Positions 1 to 60,945 are shown, counted from the stretch's first letter. The stretch is 64,000 nucleotides of DNA from Monoplex corrugatus (GCA_030674185.1 CM060307.1:50696383-50760382); one strand, 5' to 3'. Made by a program: numbers and translations. The notes: generated from the letters alone by a model not told the origin.

Positions 1-229
1 ATTTCTGGGGTTTGTGTCTGTGTGTGTTTTCAATTGTCTTGGTTTGTTGTTTAAAATGTCTATGCAATGTTGGTACTGTATACATTATCTTCTCTTAGTG
101 GTACTTATCCTCCCTCACCAAATTGATGTTTCAGATTTGTAATATCTTGTTCAAAAATGAAACACATTGTTATATTGATCTTTATTTTGTTGTTTTCTGA
201 TGCATATTTTTCCTATTAATACCACATGA

Positions 230-405
230 TTATCCCTTTGATTCCTGCACCCTGTCCACATGGATACTGCATTGTCAAGATTGCAAGGAAAGCAAAATCT
301 TAACCCTTTGACTCCTTCACCTATCCACCAGCTTCCTGCAGGTAAGGGAGTCAAAGGGTTAAGATTTTGCAGTTGGTGCATAGGGTGTGGGAGTCAAAGG
401 GTTAA
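230..405. mobile_element. TTAA palindromic MITE, composite copy
   Basis: Right end GGAGTCAAAGGGTTAA at 390-405; left end degraded (TTATCCCTTTGATTCC). An inner palindrome bounded by TTAACCCTTTGACTCC and its complement (299-358) sits inside an outer one, as in most copies of this family. TTAA plus CCC termini fit piggyBac-like target choice. Confidence 0.75.
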
Positions 406-1159
406 CTATATCTGGTTCCTTTCTGCTATATTCCATCATAATTTAGGGGGGATTCTAGCACCTAGATGTCTCAGAATTCTGTACAATGATAAGGTAAAGA
501 ACATGATACATGAAAAGAATTCTTTATGTTGCGTTGCACCCACACATGTACAAATACACACACCACAACACACACGCACACCACAACACAAACCAATTGA
601 CACAAATCCAATTTTTCAGAACAAGGTCACAATTCTGTGTTTTGATTTTGATCTTTTTCCTCGTTTAGCATGATTGTGTGAATTGCCGCTTTTCCTGTGA
701 TTGTATTGTTTAATCTTGGAGATTGTAATGATTTTTGAATAATTATTATTTTGTACAGCAAAACCGTTATGAGTATTGTAATAAAAGAAAAACGTAATTG
801 TTGAAGATTTTACGAACAAACAAAAAATGAAATTAATGTGTGGGGAATTGAAAAGTACTTTTTTATGAGAGAGAAGTTGAAGTGGGTGTTGTTTTATTTG
901 ATTTGTTCATTAAGGCTTACTCTGAAGGTAATAATATGAAATTAATTTGAATTACAGACAACAGCAGTGTTTTTATTGTAGCTTGTACATATTTTTACAA
1001 AACTCTTTTTGATTCTTAGACTTGTAATTAATGAAATAAAGACGGTAAATTAAAAGAAAAAAGCATTCAGTAAGCAAGTCCACACAAAACATCTAAAAAA
1101 AATCATACAGATTTTTCCGCTTAACTCCATCCTGCCAACAACTACAGCCCAATGCAACC
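406..1159. other. Intron DNA, nothing recognised
   Basis: AT-rich sequence with a short CA-rich patch near 540-600. No exon, RNA gene or named repeat was seen. Confidence 0.5.
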
Positions 1160-1348
1160 ACAAAAGTATGGACACTCTCATCGTGAAAAGACTGTAGAGA
1201 TGGACTGGGAACATCATCTGAAGAGAGCAGGAGAACATCACCTGGACTGCCCTTCACTGGACACCTGTAGGAAGACCTAAGAGAGGAAGACCCAGTAACA
1301 CCTGGCGACAAGCAATAGGAGACCTCATGGTCCTGAAACACTTCTACG
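1160..1348 (+). pseudogene. RTE-like LINE ORF tail fragment
   Basis: Translation of 1205-1340 gives the C-terminal tail typical of RTE/BovB-like reverse transcriptases: TALHWTPVGRPKRGRPSNTW followed by RQAIGD. Frame is broken upstream. It abuts the MITE at 1349. Confidence 0.6.
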
Positions 1349-1487
1349 TTAACCCTTTGACTCACGCACCCTATCTACCAACTGCAAAAACTTAACCCTT
1401 TACTTCCTCACCCTATCCACCAGCTTCCTGCTTCGTGGCTGACGATGCAGGATGCTGGCAGATAGGGTGAGGGGGTTAAAGGGTTAA
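1349..1487. mobile_element. TTAA palindromic MITE, composite copy
   Basis: Starts TTAACCCTTTGACTC (1349) and ends AAAGGGTTAA (1487). An inner TTAA-bounded palindrome begins at about 1393. Inserted next to the LINE fragment and 110 bp before USP40 exon 1 of this window. Confidence 0.78.
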
Positions 1488-1597
1488 AATGAATAGAAAC
1501 TTTAAAAAGTATCTTGTCATTGTTCACAGGTTTTATTAATACAAGTTTTCTTTTTTCTGTTTGTGTGTTAATTTTCTGATTATTTATTTTCAAATAG

Positions 1598-50052
<48,455 letters not shown>

Positions 50053-51235
50053 CATACAGACTGACTGAAGACGGGAGACTGACTGTTGAAGAAGAGAAAA
50101 GACATACTGCTTTTGTGGACATTGTGGAGACATTGTTCAGTGCTGAAATGTGATCTCACCTGTAAAACTGTCATCCTACGAACAGTATGTTATGAGATTA
50201 CATATAAAGGTAGTTCAACTCTAATTTTACATTGTGCTATTATTATTATTTAGGTGAGGTCTCTTTACTTTGTGGGATGCAGCTGTCCAATTTTTGGGCA
50301 AGCCATTCTGCGTGTCTTTGATGTTCGGGACGTCTTCTACTCTGTGGGGTGCTGTCACCCAACTTTGAGGTACCTCATTCTGCATGTGTTGATGTTCAGG
50401 TCTGTTAGACTTTGTGGGACGCAGCTGCCCTATTTTTTTGAGTCAATTTGTATGTCTTTGATGTTCAGGTGTCCTCGACTTTGTGGGATACTGCTACCTA
50501 ATTTTTAGGTAGCTCATCTGCTGCCTTTCTCCCAGGAAACAAGCCTGATGAGCCCTACAGAGGACGAAAGTATCGTTGCTTGCTTTGGGAACATTCTGGA
50601 TGTTAAATTGTGAAAGACCTAAAGACTGTCAAAGCACTCAGCAGTGTTCGCTAGGACTTGTGTCTTTCCCCTTTGGCCTTTTTTTTTTCTTCCCTCTCTA
50701 CCTTGGAGGCCCTTCTTTGGGTTTGGGTTTTTACCAACTAGGCAATTAAGTCTTGTCTTACACAGTCGTTTCTTTTTCTAATGACAAAATATGTTCTAAC
50801 TCCACTTGTTATTCCACAGTCCTGTCAGTCAGCATCAGATTGTCTTGTTACATGACCCTTCCAGAAATTTTGTTTGAGCTGTGATTTGTGCGGTTTTGAT
50901 TATGAGATTTATAAATCTTGAAATTACTGATGGACAGTGTTCTCCGAGACCTTGGTGGTACTGAAAGTGGCAGCAATGTACATGGGGCACAACGGGACCA
51001 GAATGTGATGATATTTTATCAGAAAATCAGCGAACATTGTGTGTTGAATGAAACGAATATTTTGTTAGATGGTTGGTGAAAGTTGTACGGCTGAACAAAG
51101 TGATTGTGTCTAAGTACCATCTGCTGGTATAAGTGGCAAAATGCGTGAATGCTTGCTTCCAGTGCTGTATATGAATGCTTGTTTCATGAGTGCCATTCTT
51201 CTCTCTGTGCATCAGTTCCTCTACTTTAAGTAACT
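50053..51235 (+). other. Presumed USP40 3' UTR and downstream DNA
   Basis: Follows the stop codon. No canonical AATAAA could be placed with confidence; an ATTAAA near 51731 is one possibility. Holds an imperfect ~85-bp tandem repeat (50250-50520) and otherwise single-copy-looking AT-rich DNA. The end of the transcript is not defined by the sequence. Confidence 0.4.
50250..50520 (+). repeat. ~85-bp imperfect tandem repeat, three copies, in 3' UTR
   Basis: Three diverged units, each with ttgtgggaygcagctg-like starts and tttgatgttcaggt-like ends. It lies 200 bp after the stop codon, so it is probably transcribed. Confidence 0.65.
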
Positions 51236-51294
51236 TTAACCATTTGACTCCCTTAGTCTGTTTAACATCAGAAAGGATAGGAGTAAAGGGTTAA
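51236..51294. mobile_element. Minimal TTAA MITE
   Basis: TTAACCATTTGACTCCC to GGAGTAAAGGGTTAA, 59 bp. Confidence 0.68.
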
Positions 51295-51779
51295 ACTGTC
51301 TTCATGTTTTTGTTTTTTACAGTCAGTCACTGCTGAATGGCTGTTCAGAGGTCGTCCTCAAAGTGAGGGACGATCATTTTTGCATCTCATAATAGAAATT
51401 CTTTTTTTGTGTGTGAGGCTCAGAAACCAAAGTCCCCTCCACCTCCTCCAATTTTTTCTTTTAAGAAAATTCACCTGAGATTTTGTTTGTTGTCGTTTTG
51501 TTTGTTGCTGTATTTGTCAGCTGCATCTTTTTTGTATGTTATCAATGTATCTATTATGTCAGACTAGTCGGTAATACAGTTGGTGATATGGGGAAAAGTG
51601 GGATGAACATGATCTTACTGCTTTTCTTTCACAAAAACACCAACATGGTGGTGGTCTTCACATGTCTGAAATAATGAAACATGAGGAACAATGCAAAGGA
51701 AGGGCAGAAGAGTACTTTGATGTGCCAACAATTAAAATAATAATCAGTGCAAAAAACAAAACTGCTTTGTAATAATTGA
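51295..51779. other. Intergenic, nothing recognised
   Basis: No gene or named repeat. Confidence 0.45.
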
Positions 51780-51962
51780 GGTCAAATAGTTCGCTTTGGA
51801 AATGCCAAAAATTGAAATGCTAACCGCAGATATTGGACGGACTTACAGAGTGGCTGAGGACAGAGAGGGTGGGAGATGTACTTGCAGCCACAAAAGATAG
51901 ATTTGTATGGAGGGCCATGGTCGCCAACACCATGCGGCAGGGCACATGATGATGATGATGAA
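51780..51962 (+). mobile_element. RTE-like LINE 3' end fragment
   Basis: Matches the last ~150 bp of the element at 19104 (atattggacggacttacaga, gccatggtcgccaac, gcggcagggcac) and ends (GAT)n. Confidence 0.83.
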
Positions 51963-52069
51963 TCAATGCAAAAACAAAACAGTTGCTTTGTGTGTGTAAG
52001 TGTATATATATATATATGTGTGTATAATTCAGGAAAAAAATTGTTCATCTAGGGCTGTTGTAAATAGAT

Positions 52070-52345
52070 TTCACAGTTCTATCCCAGTCTGCAACATACA
52101 GGCTGGACTGGTCCTGGTCACCTGGTCACTGGTCACCTCATTGCTCCAGGAACAGGCCAGCAATGAAAGCATTCTGGTAGGGTCAGTATCTCTGGGGTCT
52201 TGCTTTTCCACCCATCCCTTTTCAAGACTTTGCCTCCACACAGGGTTTTGCGCAGGATCAAGGAGTCTGGCAGATGATTGTTGGCAGATTTAGGTGGAAT
52301 TGCGTATGTGGGATGAATCCCTCCTGAACAAACTCCCAAACTTCC
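52070..52345 (+). repeat. SINE 3' domain
   Basis: Shares cccagtctgcaacat and gggatgaatccctcctgaacaa with the SINE at 47250. Confidence 0.55.
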
Positions 52346-52414
52346 TGTTAATTAAGACTTGGGTTGGTCCTGAACCTCTTCGTTTCAGTCTTCTGTTTTC
52401 AGCTGTGGCACGGT

Positions 52415-52580
52415 TGTGGTTGTGTGTGTTTGTGTGTGTGTGTTGTGTGTGTTCATTTGTGTGTGTGTGTGTATGTTCATTTGTGTGTGTGTGTGTGTGT
52501 TTGTTTATGTGTGTGTGAGTGTGTATGTTCATTTGTGGGTGTGTGTGATTATGTCATTTATGTGTGTGTGTGGCGTATGT
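52415..52580. repeat. (GT)n microsatellite
   Basis: Interrupted GT repeat with gttcatttgtgtg units. Confidence 0.93.
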
Positions 52581-52772
52581 GCGTTGCGTGCATGCAGTTA
52601 ATACTGTGCATACATTTAATACTGTTATTCTTATGACTACATGATGTCTTTCATCTTTCTGGCTGTGATGGGGATGGATGTCAGTGAGAATGAACATATA
52701 CACATACAAAATGTCAGGGAAAGAAAGTGTATGATGTCTGTAGATATGTTTAGAAATTTTATATTCAATCAT

Positions 52773-52845
52773 TAACCCTTTCACTCCCTCACCCTATTCA
52801 GGAAGCTGGTGGAAAATCACAAAGGGAGAGGGAATGAAACATACA
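52773..52845. mobile_element. TTAA MITE remnant
   Basis: TTAACCCTTTCACTCCCTCACCC followed by aggaagctggtgga; the right end is lost. Confidence 0.62.
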
Positions 52846-52896
52846 GAAAATTCTGTATTTGTGTGGGAGAAAATATATCCTATATTAAGAACGTAG

Positions 52897-52899
<3 letters not shown>

Positions 52900-52982
<83 letters not shown>
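52900..52982. repeat. (CT)n microsatellite
   Basis: About 40 uninterrupted CT units followed by CA units. Confidence 0.96.
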
Positions 52983-52983
<1 letters not shown>

Positions 52984-52999
52984 TACACACACATGCACA

Positions 53000-53789
53000 C
53001 TCACACACACACTCTCTCTGTCACACTCACACAAGCACCCATAGGAGGAATTATTGTAATAGTGTACAACAGAACATGACAGTGATGTCAGTTGTGACAA
53101 AGGATGTTTTTAGTCCTTGCGAATGTTATTAGCTGTCTGTGTGGTGAGGTTGTTTTGAGAAAGCATAACATGTTTTAATAATGCTTTCAGAGTCGGTCGA
53201 GCTTTTTGGCAGGGAAGTTTTGTGGTTTTGAAGAAAAACAGGTTTGATTTTTTTTCTCAACATCTGGAGTGTTTCGTCCTGCTTGTAAGAACCAGGAGAG
53301 TACTTATGCAAGGGAATTTGAAGGCTCATCTGCTGTCATATAAAACTATGCCAGTGCAAATGGTTTTGTGTAGGCTTAGGAAATATGTCAGATTATTGCT
53401 GGGAGATTTGGGTGGAGCACATATGGAGTTGTTTGAGCACAGTGAATCCCTCTTGAAATAACTCCAACTCAATATAAAACTGCATGTTGACCAAAAAACG
53501 TTTTATACCCGGAAGCAAAATTGTTGTTCATCCATTACATATTTTACAGAAAGTAATTGTGCTTTAAAGATATAGGTAACACTGAAGCTGCTGAAAGATT
53601 GTGAAACGAAAGAGGATATGTTTGGAATATAAGAATTTGAAACTGATTTTAGCCCTTTGTTCTTTTATTGTAGCCATGGACTATCTTGTGTGTTCATGGA
53701 CTGGAAATTGCATGTACTCTCATGTGTAAATGAGTAGGTTTTTATGTGTCTGGTTGTATTTTTTAATGTGTATCTAGCCATTTTTACAA
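53000..53789. other. Intergenic with a SINE tail
   Basis: 53350-53470 carries the SINE 3' domain (gcaggagatttgggtggagcac-like, gtgaatccctcttgaa); the rest is unrecognised. Confidence 0.45.
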
Positions 53790-54085
53790 ACAAACAAGAC
53801 AGTCTTAAAGGAGGCAGACGCAAGAAGATCATTAATAAATAAAATTAGGAAAAGACTAGCAACATTTATAGGACGTATTATGAGGAAAGGGGAATTAGAA
53901 CACCTGGTCACAACAGGAAAGCTGGAGGAAAGAGAACACCGGGTAGACCCAGGTAGAAAATATTGGACGGACTAGCAGGGTGGCTGAAGACAGGGTGGGA
54001 GATGTACTTGCAGCAACAGGGGATAGATTTGTGTGGAGGGCCATGATCGCCAATGCCATGTGGCAGGGCACATGATAATGATGAG
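53790..54085 (+). mobile_element. RTE-like LINE 3' end fragment
   Basis: Matches 19765-20060 and includes cacctggtcacaacaggaaa, an unoccupied version of the Harbinger target. Confidence 0.85.
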
Positions 54086-54334
54086 TCATTTTCAAAATAC
54101 CTTGCCATGTGGGATGTCATACTCTGTTTTGAGGGTATGCATGCATGGCGTTTTCTTGCTTCCTTAACAGCAGCCACCAAACATTGAAATGGCTCACACG
54201 ACCTTTAACATGTGTATTTGATTTGCGTATGTATATACAAGAAGAGAGGTCAGGCACTAGTAGTAGGTTTACGCATATATTGTGTGGGAGAAAATATATC
54301 CTATATTGAGAAAGTATGTCAGGCTTTTTACAGA

Positions 54335-54410
54335 ACACACAGCGCTTAGATTTGATTTTATCAAGATTTTGCGCTATATAAATATTGTAATTATTATTAT
54401 ATTATTATAT
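54335..54410 (+). mobile_element. CR1/L2-like LINE 3' tail fragment
   Basis: CGCTTAGATTTGATTTTATC, GCGCTATATAAATATTG, then (TTA)n: identical in plan to the tail at 35325-35395. Confidence 0.83.
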
Positions 54411-55285
54411 TGACCAGGGAGATTGAAAAAAAAAACACTCCCCCCAAAAAATCACTACCCTTTACCCACCAGGCGCTTACCAGGCAGACTCAAACTCTGG
54501 ACATCCTAACCATGTGGCGGTGATATCTGCCAGATAGGGTTTTAAAGTTCAGCAGACTCTCCGAAAGATTTGTCTGAAAGTGCTGCCGCTTACAGCTATG
54601 GTTATTCACCAAGTTAATTTTCCCCTTTTGCTTACTAGACTGACAAAGAATTACGCAAGGTATACCTGGTAAATCATGCACAAGTGTACGCACACATTTG
54701 TGCACATATGCATACAAACACAAAGTACCTCCCTCCAGTTTACATGAAATAATTCCCTCTCCCTCTTCTCATTTTCCCCTATCTGCAATTTACATGACTT
54801 GTATTTCGATAAAATTGTGCACATTTTGCAGAAGTAAGCTACCTGTTACAATTTGCAAAAACATCAGTTTTTCTTCAATAAGTTAGTGTCTGTTTTTACT
54901 TGATTGAAAATTATTTTTTTTTTATTAATGTTCTGTTCCCGTAGAGTGCAGTGAGCATGTTTTTGACATAGACCCTTTGCACTGTATAAATAAGTGAATG
55001 TTATTATGAATGAAATAATTTTCCTGTTACTTGTGTTAGGTTGATATTCTATCATACAGCTGAATGACACTGCTTATACACCTGAAAATTGTTGGAGCTG
55101 TCAGGTTAAGTGGCCACATTAAATTTGGATATTCCGTGTTATCTAAAACAGTGATCATCAATAGTGTGGTGGACTTACAAACCTGTAGCATGTTGCTAGG
55201 TGTAATATTTTCATTTGCTAAAATATAGCTCCATTGTCTGCTCTCCACTTTTTTTTTTTTAATTCCTTTTCTTTTTTTTGCCTGT

Positions 55286-55288
<3 letters not shown>
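54411..55288. other. Intergenic, nothing recognised
   Basis: AT-rich, no recognisable gene. Confidence 0.45.
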
Positions 55289-55323
<35 letters not shown>

Positions 55324-55452
55324 TGTGTTGTGTGTGTTTTGATTGGAGAGTGTCTATAATTAATCTGAAGATGATGATCAGAGTGCTGTGGCAGGCACGT
55401 CTAGTTTATCCTAGGTTTAGTTTCAGTTTCTGTATGGCTGTTGAAATTGTTC

Positions 55453-55572
55453 TTAAACCTTTTACTCCCGCACCCTGTCTGCCAGCAGCTTCTGTTGCCA
55501 ACTATGCTCGCAAAGCAAAAACTTAACCCTTTGACTCCCTCACCCTATCCTCCAGCTTCCAGCGTGAGCTGC
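55453..55572. mobile_element. TTAA MITE, left half
   Basis: TTAAACCTTTTACTCCCGC, GCAAAGCAAAAACTTAACCC and CACCCTATCCTCCAGCTTCC; homology stops at the palindrome centre. Confidence 0.68.
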
Positions 55573-56469
55573 CCCATTCACACTGCACATGCGTGGCTCT
55601 CAGGTGGTCACTTTCAGCCCTCATCAGAAGTAGGACTGAGCACGCTCTGGCTTTCTGCAGTGCATTTCCGGCATCTCTTTAGTATGTGTTTGGGAGGCCA
55701 GTGAGGTACTTTCATAGTGTTTTTGCGCTCAGCACACTCTCTGTACTTGCGGCAGTATTAATAGCCTGTTTATAATCATAAGACGTTAGCTGGGCTATAC
55801 AATCAAAGAGTTACGTCTTGATGAGGTGAGTGGGAGTGAATTGATATAGATGATTATGTACCAGAATGGTGTATCACAAAAGAAATAAGAAAGCAGATGC
55901 ACCGTTCTGGCACATAACCCTCAGTGAGTTGTGGGCGGCGATGATGATGTGTGTGAATGTATGGGGTCAAACTTTACTCGCAAATAACCTCTTGGCATGG
56001 ATTTTCTGTGAATTAATAACATGCGGACATGTTCTGTGCTATAGTATTAACATTCGATTCGAGTGTGTTGTTATCGCTAGAAGGAGGGAACTGATTGAAA
56101 TGATGTTCTTATTGTGTGTAACATGTACTTAGTGAACAACATATTTTTACAAATGTTGATTGAAAGAATTAAACATGATACAAAATATAGATGTGGGTGT
56201 GAATACTTTGTGAGTGGCTTTTGTGAGTAAACGTTCCAAATCTTGATTCAGTCTAAAATCTCATCTGTCATGTGAATGATCATGAATTCTCCCTATGCTG
56301 TATATTCAAGAGTAGAAGTAGTTGTAATAGTAAAATTAGCATACGTGCAAATCCTCAACATATCTTTGCCTTTGCCTTTGATATGTAGCAAAGGCAAAGA
56401 CACTGGAAACAATCATGACGTCTTAATTAACAAAGTTCCTTTAGAAAATGTTAAGGATTTCTGGCTCTG
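55573..56469. other. Intergenic, nothing recognised
   Basis: A short palindrome with tttgcctttgcctttga and tagcaaaggcaaaga lies at 56368-56400. No gene seen. Confidence 0.45.
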
Positions 56470-56745
56470 TAAAAACGGATGAAGACATCAAAATAACAAT
56501 TGGAATGGCAAAGCAAAAATTGGTACAACTCAACAACATCTGGAAAGACAGAGGCATACCAAATGGCCTGAGACCTCCAATCGCATAAATTGAGAACATA
56601 ACCAACAGCAGTGGGCTAAATATTCAAGAAATTGTCACAAAAAGTCAAGACAGAGCGGTCTGGAGGGAGATAGTGTTGTCCACATGTGCAGCGGCCAACA
56701 CCGAACCCGGCGATGCCAACACGTGAGACAGGCAAGATAGGCCTA
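56470..56745 (+). pseudogene. RTE-like LINE ORF fragment with internal deletion
   Basis: KTDEDIKITIGMAKQKLVQL is joined to the C-terminal tail (LNIQEIV, AAANTEPGDAN), related to the fragments at 10920 and 33291. Confidence 0.68.
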
Positions 56746-56746
56746 C

Positions 56747-56911
56747 TTTGATTTGACTCCTGCACCCTAACTGGCAACTGCAAAAACTTGACCCTTTGAT
56801 TCCCTCACCCTATCCACCAGCTTCCTGCAGGAAGGGTTAAAGTTTTTGCTTTGCTAGCACGGTTGACAATGCAGGATGCTAGTGCATGAGGTGCAAGAGT
56901 CAAAGGGTTAA
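56747..56911. mobile_element. TTAA MITE, composite copy, inner palindrome truncated
   Basis: TTTGATTTGACTCC at the left and GAGTCAAAGGGTTAA at the right; inner right arm partly deleted after CTGCAGGAAGGGTTAA. Confidence 0.75.
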
Positions 56912-57144
56912 TGGACGTTGGTTTGACGGTGTGTTGGACTCACGATCTGATGTCTTGAGTTCAACCCCAGCCCGCAATGTAAAGCCTGTCATGTTAGGTG
57001 TCCATGATGCTCCATTCATTCTGCTTTGTGTTGTGTAGGTCCCATTTTCTGCCCATGTCTCGATTCTACCTTGCTGATACATTCACTTGTGTGTTCTGTA
57101 AGAAGCCTGACATACTTTCTCTTTGGATTGATAATTAGATAAGT

Positions 57145-57665
57145 GGGTTCCCCCTGTGGGGATGCCGTGGGCTCTTTCAATTTAAATACCAGTAGTATCC
57201 CCACCTCGAGGAAATTCTGTGCTTGAAATTTCCTCTTTGTTTCTGCCTTGCTCCTTTGCTTTCTCTCATTTCTTTTTATCACTTTCTTCCTTGCTGATCC
57301 ATTCACCTGTATGTGTTCGATAAAGTCTTATGTACTTTCTCTTTGGATTGATAATTGGGTAGATGTATTAAGTGCATTTTTGGCTCTAGGGAAGTGAGGT
57401 ATGTGGAGGCAATTTTAGGTAATTTAGGCCCCTTTTTATATATGTTTTGATGTCCTTAGTTCTGTTCGCATTTGTATTCAGGTTTGTTTTTTGAAACCCT
57501 CTGATAATAAATTGGATGGAATGGTCAACGCCAGGGACGTAGACTGTGTGCGCGCATGCATTGATAAGTGTAGGCTACTTAATATTCTTTACCAGTTTTT
57601 TTCCTCTGACCAGATATTGTATACATTTTGAAACGGTTGTCAGCTGGGCTTTAAGCAAAAAGAAA
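57145..57665 (+). repeat. Interspersed repeat family A, copy 7
   Basis: GGGGATGCCGTGGGCTCTTT to GCTGGGCTTTAAGCAAAAAG. Confidence 0.82.
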
Positions 57666-57844
57666 TATGCTTTATTATTATTAACCAAATAACGAAACTC
57701 TTGAGAGTCATGTAGGAATTATCTCCCATGTTGTAGAACTTCTCAAATCTAACACAGTTTGCGCTTCCCATTCAGCTAGCATAGAAGCAGCTACAAAACA
57801 AAAACCATAAGCTCAGAACATTCCTCAAAAATTCTCCCTGCTTC

Positions 57845-58120
57845 CCTCTTATTTCCTTTGATATTATTATCCTTAGTTATGTTTACATATGAATACCGGT
57901 ATGGTTTTTCTTTTAATTTCCTGTGTGATAAATTGGACAAAATGGTCAACGCCAGGGGCATCACCTTAGATTATGTCCACATATGCACTGATATGTGTAG
58001 GCCTACTTAATTTTCTTTTCCTTTTTTTTCTTTCTTAAGCATTGTGTCAGTTTTGAAACGGTTATAGCCCTGATATGGCTCTACGCAAATGGCTGGCTTT
58101 AAACAAATAAACAAATGAGC
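57845..58120 (+). repeat. Interspersed repeat family A, copy 8 (3' part)
   Basis: From CCTTAGTTATGTTTACAT to GGCTTTAAACAAATAAAC. Confidence 0.78.
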
Positions 58121-58139
58121 AATAAGAATAAGATTTCAG

Positions 58140-58262
58140 GACCTTTGCTATGGCATAGGGAATTGCACAAGCTGAAGAATCCTAATGGATTATAACAGGC
58201 AGATTTGGGTGGAGCACATGGAATTAGAAGTATGATGAATCCTTGAACAAACTTCAGACTCC
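58140..58262 (+). repeat. SINE 3' domain
   Basis: GGCAGATTTGGGTGGAGCAC and GATGAATCCTTGAACAAACT, as in the SINE copies at 47.3, 52.1 and 53.4 kb. Confidence 0.6.
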
Positions 58263-58879
58263 AAGATCCTAAACATAAAGAACTGATATTGTGTACTGTG
58301 ATAACAATAGCACTGAAGCGACATGGAAAGGAAGCAGGAGAAAAAAGTCACAGCAAATTAGAATCTCCACCATACAGGACAACAGATGCACCAATGGTTT
58401 GTGCATGCGAGTCCTTTTAGACCGTGAAAATGCACCCCCCCCCCCCCCTTTCTATTAAAGGATATGCACCTCCTCTCTCTGTCTCTCTCTCTCTGACTGT
58501 CTCTCTGTCTCTGTCTCTGTCTGCCTCTATCTCTATGTCACATACATACATACATACATACATACATATGTTTTAAATCATAATAATAATGAAAATAACA
58601 GTAATAGGAAAACACTACTCAAAATCAACGGAAAAGAAGAAAGCAAAGGAATCATTGAAAACAAACAAGGGGGTGAGGGGGGATACATATCAAATGAAAT
58701 GTTATGATGAAAACAGATAGAGAACCTCAACACACGCAACGTCAAAGAAGTTACAATAAAAGATGAATTATAACAAAACATTGATTTTCTTACGGCATTC
58801 GGTCAAGTGCCTTACGAAAGCGTGAGAGACAAAGGCAGACACATAAAAAGCACATACGTGTTTCAGCCCCAGCTTCGGT

Positions 58880-59450
58880 TTTCCCCCCGTTGGGTTGCCG
58901 GGGGCTCTTTCAGTATAAATAGTATCCCCACCTTCTGGAAATTCTGTGCTAGAAATTTCCTCTTTTCTGTCACTGTCTTTGTTTCTGCCTTGTTGCCTTG
59001 CTTTCTGTCATTTCTACTTATTTTTTTGCCTTAATGGTCCATTCATCTGTATTTTTTCGATAAAGTCTTACGTACTTTTTCTTCGGATTGATAATTGGGT
59101 AGGCCTACATGTATTAAGTGCATTTTTGGCTCCAAGGAGGTGAGATATGCCGAAGCAATTTTAGGTAATTTATGCCTGTTTTTATATATGTTTTGGTGTC
59201 CTTATGTATGCTTATATTTGTATTCAGGTGTGTTTTTTAAATCTCCCCTGTGCGATAAATCGGACGGAATGGTCCTACGCCGGGGGCATGTCCTTAGAAT
59301 ATGTGCGCGAATGCATTGATATGTGTACTTAATTTTCTTTCTTTTTTTTTTTTTTCCTGTTGAAGTTTTGTGTGTTTTGAAGAGGTTATAGCCCTGATAT
59401 GGCTCTACGCAGTCGGCTGGGCTTTAAACAACAATAAAAGAAAGAAAAAA
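58880..59450 (+). repeat. Interspersed repeat family A, copy 9
   Basis: GGGGGCTCTTTCAGTATAAA to GGGCTTTAAACAACAATAAA; one of the best-preserved copies. Confidence 0.85.
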
Positions 59451-59454
59451 AGCT

Positions 59455-60015
59455 TCAGTTTCTCAAGCTTAACGTCAGTGCATCTTTGCTTGAAGAAATG
59501 ACTGTTGATTGGCGTCGGGAGCTTGGGAGGGACTGTCCCGAGAGTGGCGAGGCATTGGTGCTCCGGGTCCCATCCACACCCTCTAGGTGCTTCTTGTTAA
59601 CAGCTTCAGTTTCAGTTTCTCAAGATTAACATCGCACTCGGAATGAATTCTATAAGCATACCAGTCGTAGTGGTTAACGCAACGGACTACCGACTGGAAG
59701 GTTGTGGTTTCGAATCCCCATCAGTCCCTTCAAAATTATATCATTGTGGGATTTTTCGGCCCTAACCGGCTCCTACCCAGAGCTGGGCGTGCTATGGGCT
59801 CATTGGGAAGACTGGGACCACACAGTCGAGTCTCATCCACTTCACGGATGCGTCATTGAGGGTGTTGCTCAAATCTTCTGACCAGCACTACACATGTCTG
59901 TATCTCTCGAGCCTGGTTGACGCCAGGATTATTATGATAGTAAGCTTAGAGTACAGCACCGCCACGCAGTCTCAATCCTAGATGGAAGTTCATAGCGTCA
60001 TGATTATCATCCTCA
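59455..60015 (+). repeat. tRNA-derived SINE (full copy with A and B boxes)
   Basis: CTTCAGTTTCAGTTTCTCAA precedes a tRNA-like head with A-box-like TAGTGGTTAACGC and B-box GGTTTCGAATCC (59670-59720), then the body shared with the minus-strand copy at 25395-25800. Confidence 0.75.
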
Positions 60016-60229
60016 TCGACATCATCATTATCGCACCGTAAACAAAACAAACAAAAACAAAACCAAAAACAGAAAACAAAACAAAAACCCAAAAGTGTGC
60101 AGCTTCTGTAGTCATTAAAGATGGCGTAGAAAATGGGACGAAAAAAAAAAAAGAATTCCATAATCTCTGATACCACGTGATGGGAGAAGATCCAAAATAA
60201 TAATGGCATATGCTTTCACGTACGAGCGT

Positions 60230-60349
60230 AAGCCCCATGAGTTGGCAAAGGCTTGAAAAAAGAATGCTGTGGCTTGTCTGGGGATCGAACTCACGACTTC
60301 TAGAAGTGTTATCAGCATGCTGCTCTAACCAACTGAGCTGAATGGGGCC
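60230..60349 (-). repeat. tRNA-Ile-derived SINE head, minus strand
   Basis: Reverse complement reads AGCTCAGTTGGTTAGAGCAG, GCATGCTGATAAC and GAGTTCGATCCCC, a clear tRNA-Ile pattern with anticodon GAT position. The acceptor stem does not pair well (GGCCCCAT against ACAAGCCA), so it is a SINE or pseudo-tRNA. Confidence 0.65.
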
Positions 60350-60351
60350 CT

Positions 60352-60664
60352 TTAACCCTTTGATTCCCTCACCCTATCTGCCAGAATCCTGCATTGTCGG
60401 CCATGATAGCAATGCAAAAAAGAAAAAGAAAAAATTAACCCTTTGACTCTCTCACGCTATCCGCCAGCATCCTGCATTGTCAGACATTGATAGCAATGAA
60501 AAAAATAACAACAAACAAACAAAAACAAAAAAACTATAAAAGAAAAACAAAAACAAACAAAAACGTCTTAACCCTTTCACTCCCTCACCCTGTCACCAGG
60601 ATGAGGGAGTGAAAGGGTTAAATTTTTTGCAGCTTATGGACAGGCTGTGGGAGTGGAAGGGTTT
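60352..60664. mobile_element. TTAA MITE cluster, three nested left ends
   Basis: Left ends at 60352, 60436 and 60570 (TTAACCCTTTGATTCC, TTAACCCTTTGACTC, TTAACCCTTTCACTCC); right ends GAGTGAAAGGGTTAA (60606-60622) and a mutated one near 60664. A-rich expansions separate them. Confidence 0.75.
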
Positions 60665-60761
60665 ATAAAAAAGAAACTGGCCCACCAGAAGGTTGAACCC
60701 AGACACTTTGAGCAAATACTTGTCAACTGGGAAGTGAAAGGTCAACCATCCAACCGAGGTT

Positions 60762-60765
<4 letters not shown>

Positions 60766-60836
<71 letters not shown>

Positions 60837-60945
60837 TCAGAGAGAGAGAGGCAGAGACAGAGAGAGAAGAAAAAGAAGAAGAAGAGAGAGAGAGAGACAG
60901 ACAGACAGAAGAACAGAGACAGACAGACAGACAGAGAGAACAACA
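60766..60945. repeat. (CA)n then (GA)n/(GACA)n microsatellite
   Basis: About 33 CA units followed by GA-rich and GACA units. Confidence 0.95.

Noticed and set aside
60281..60349. Functional tRNA-Ile gene on the minus strand
   Set aside because: A and B boxes are good, but the acceptor stem does not pair and the sequence continues as a SINE body.
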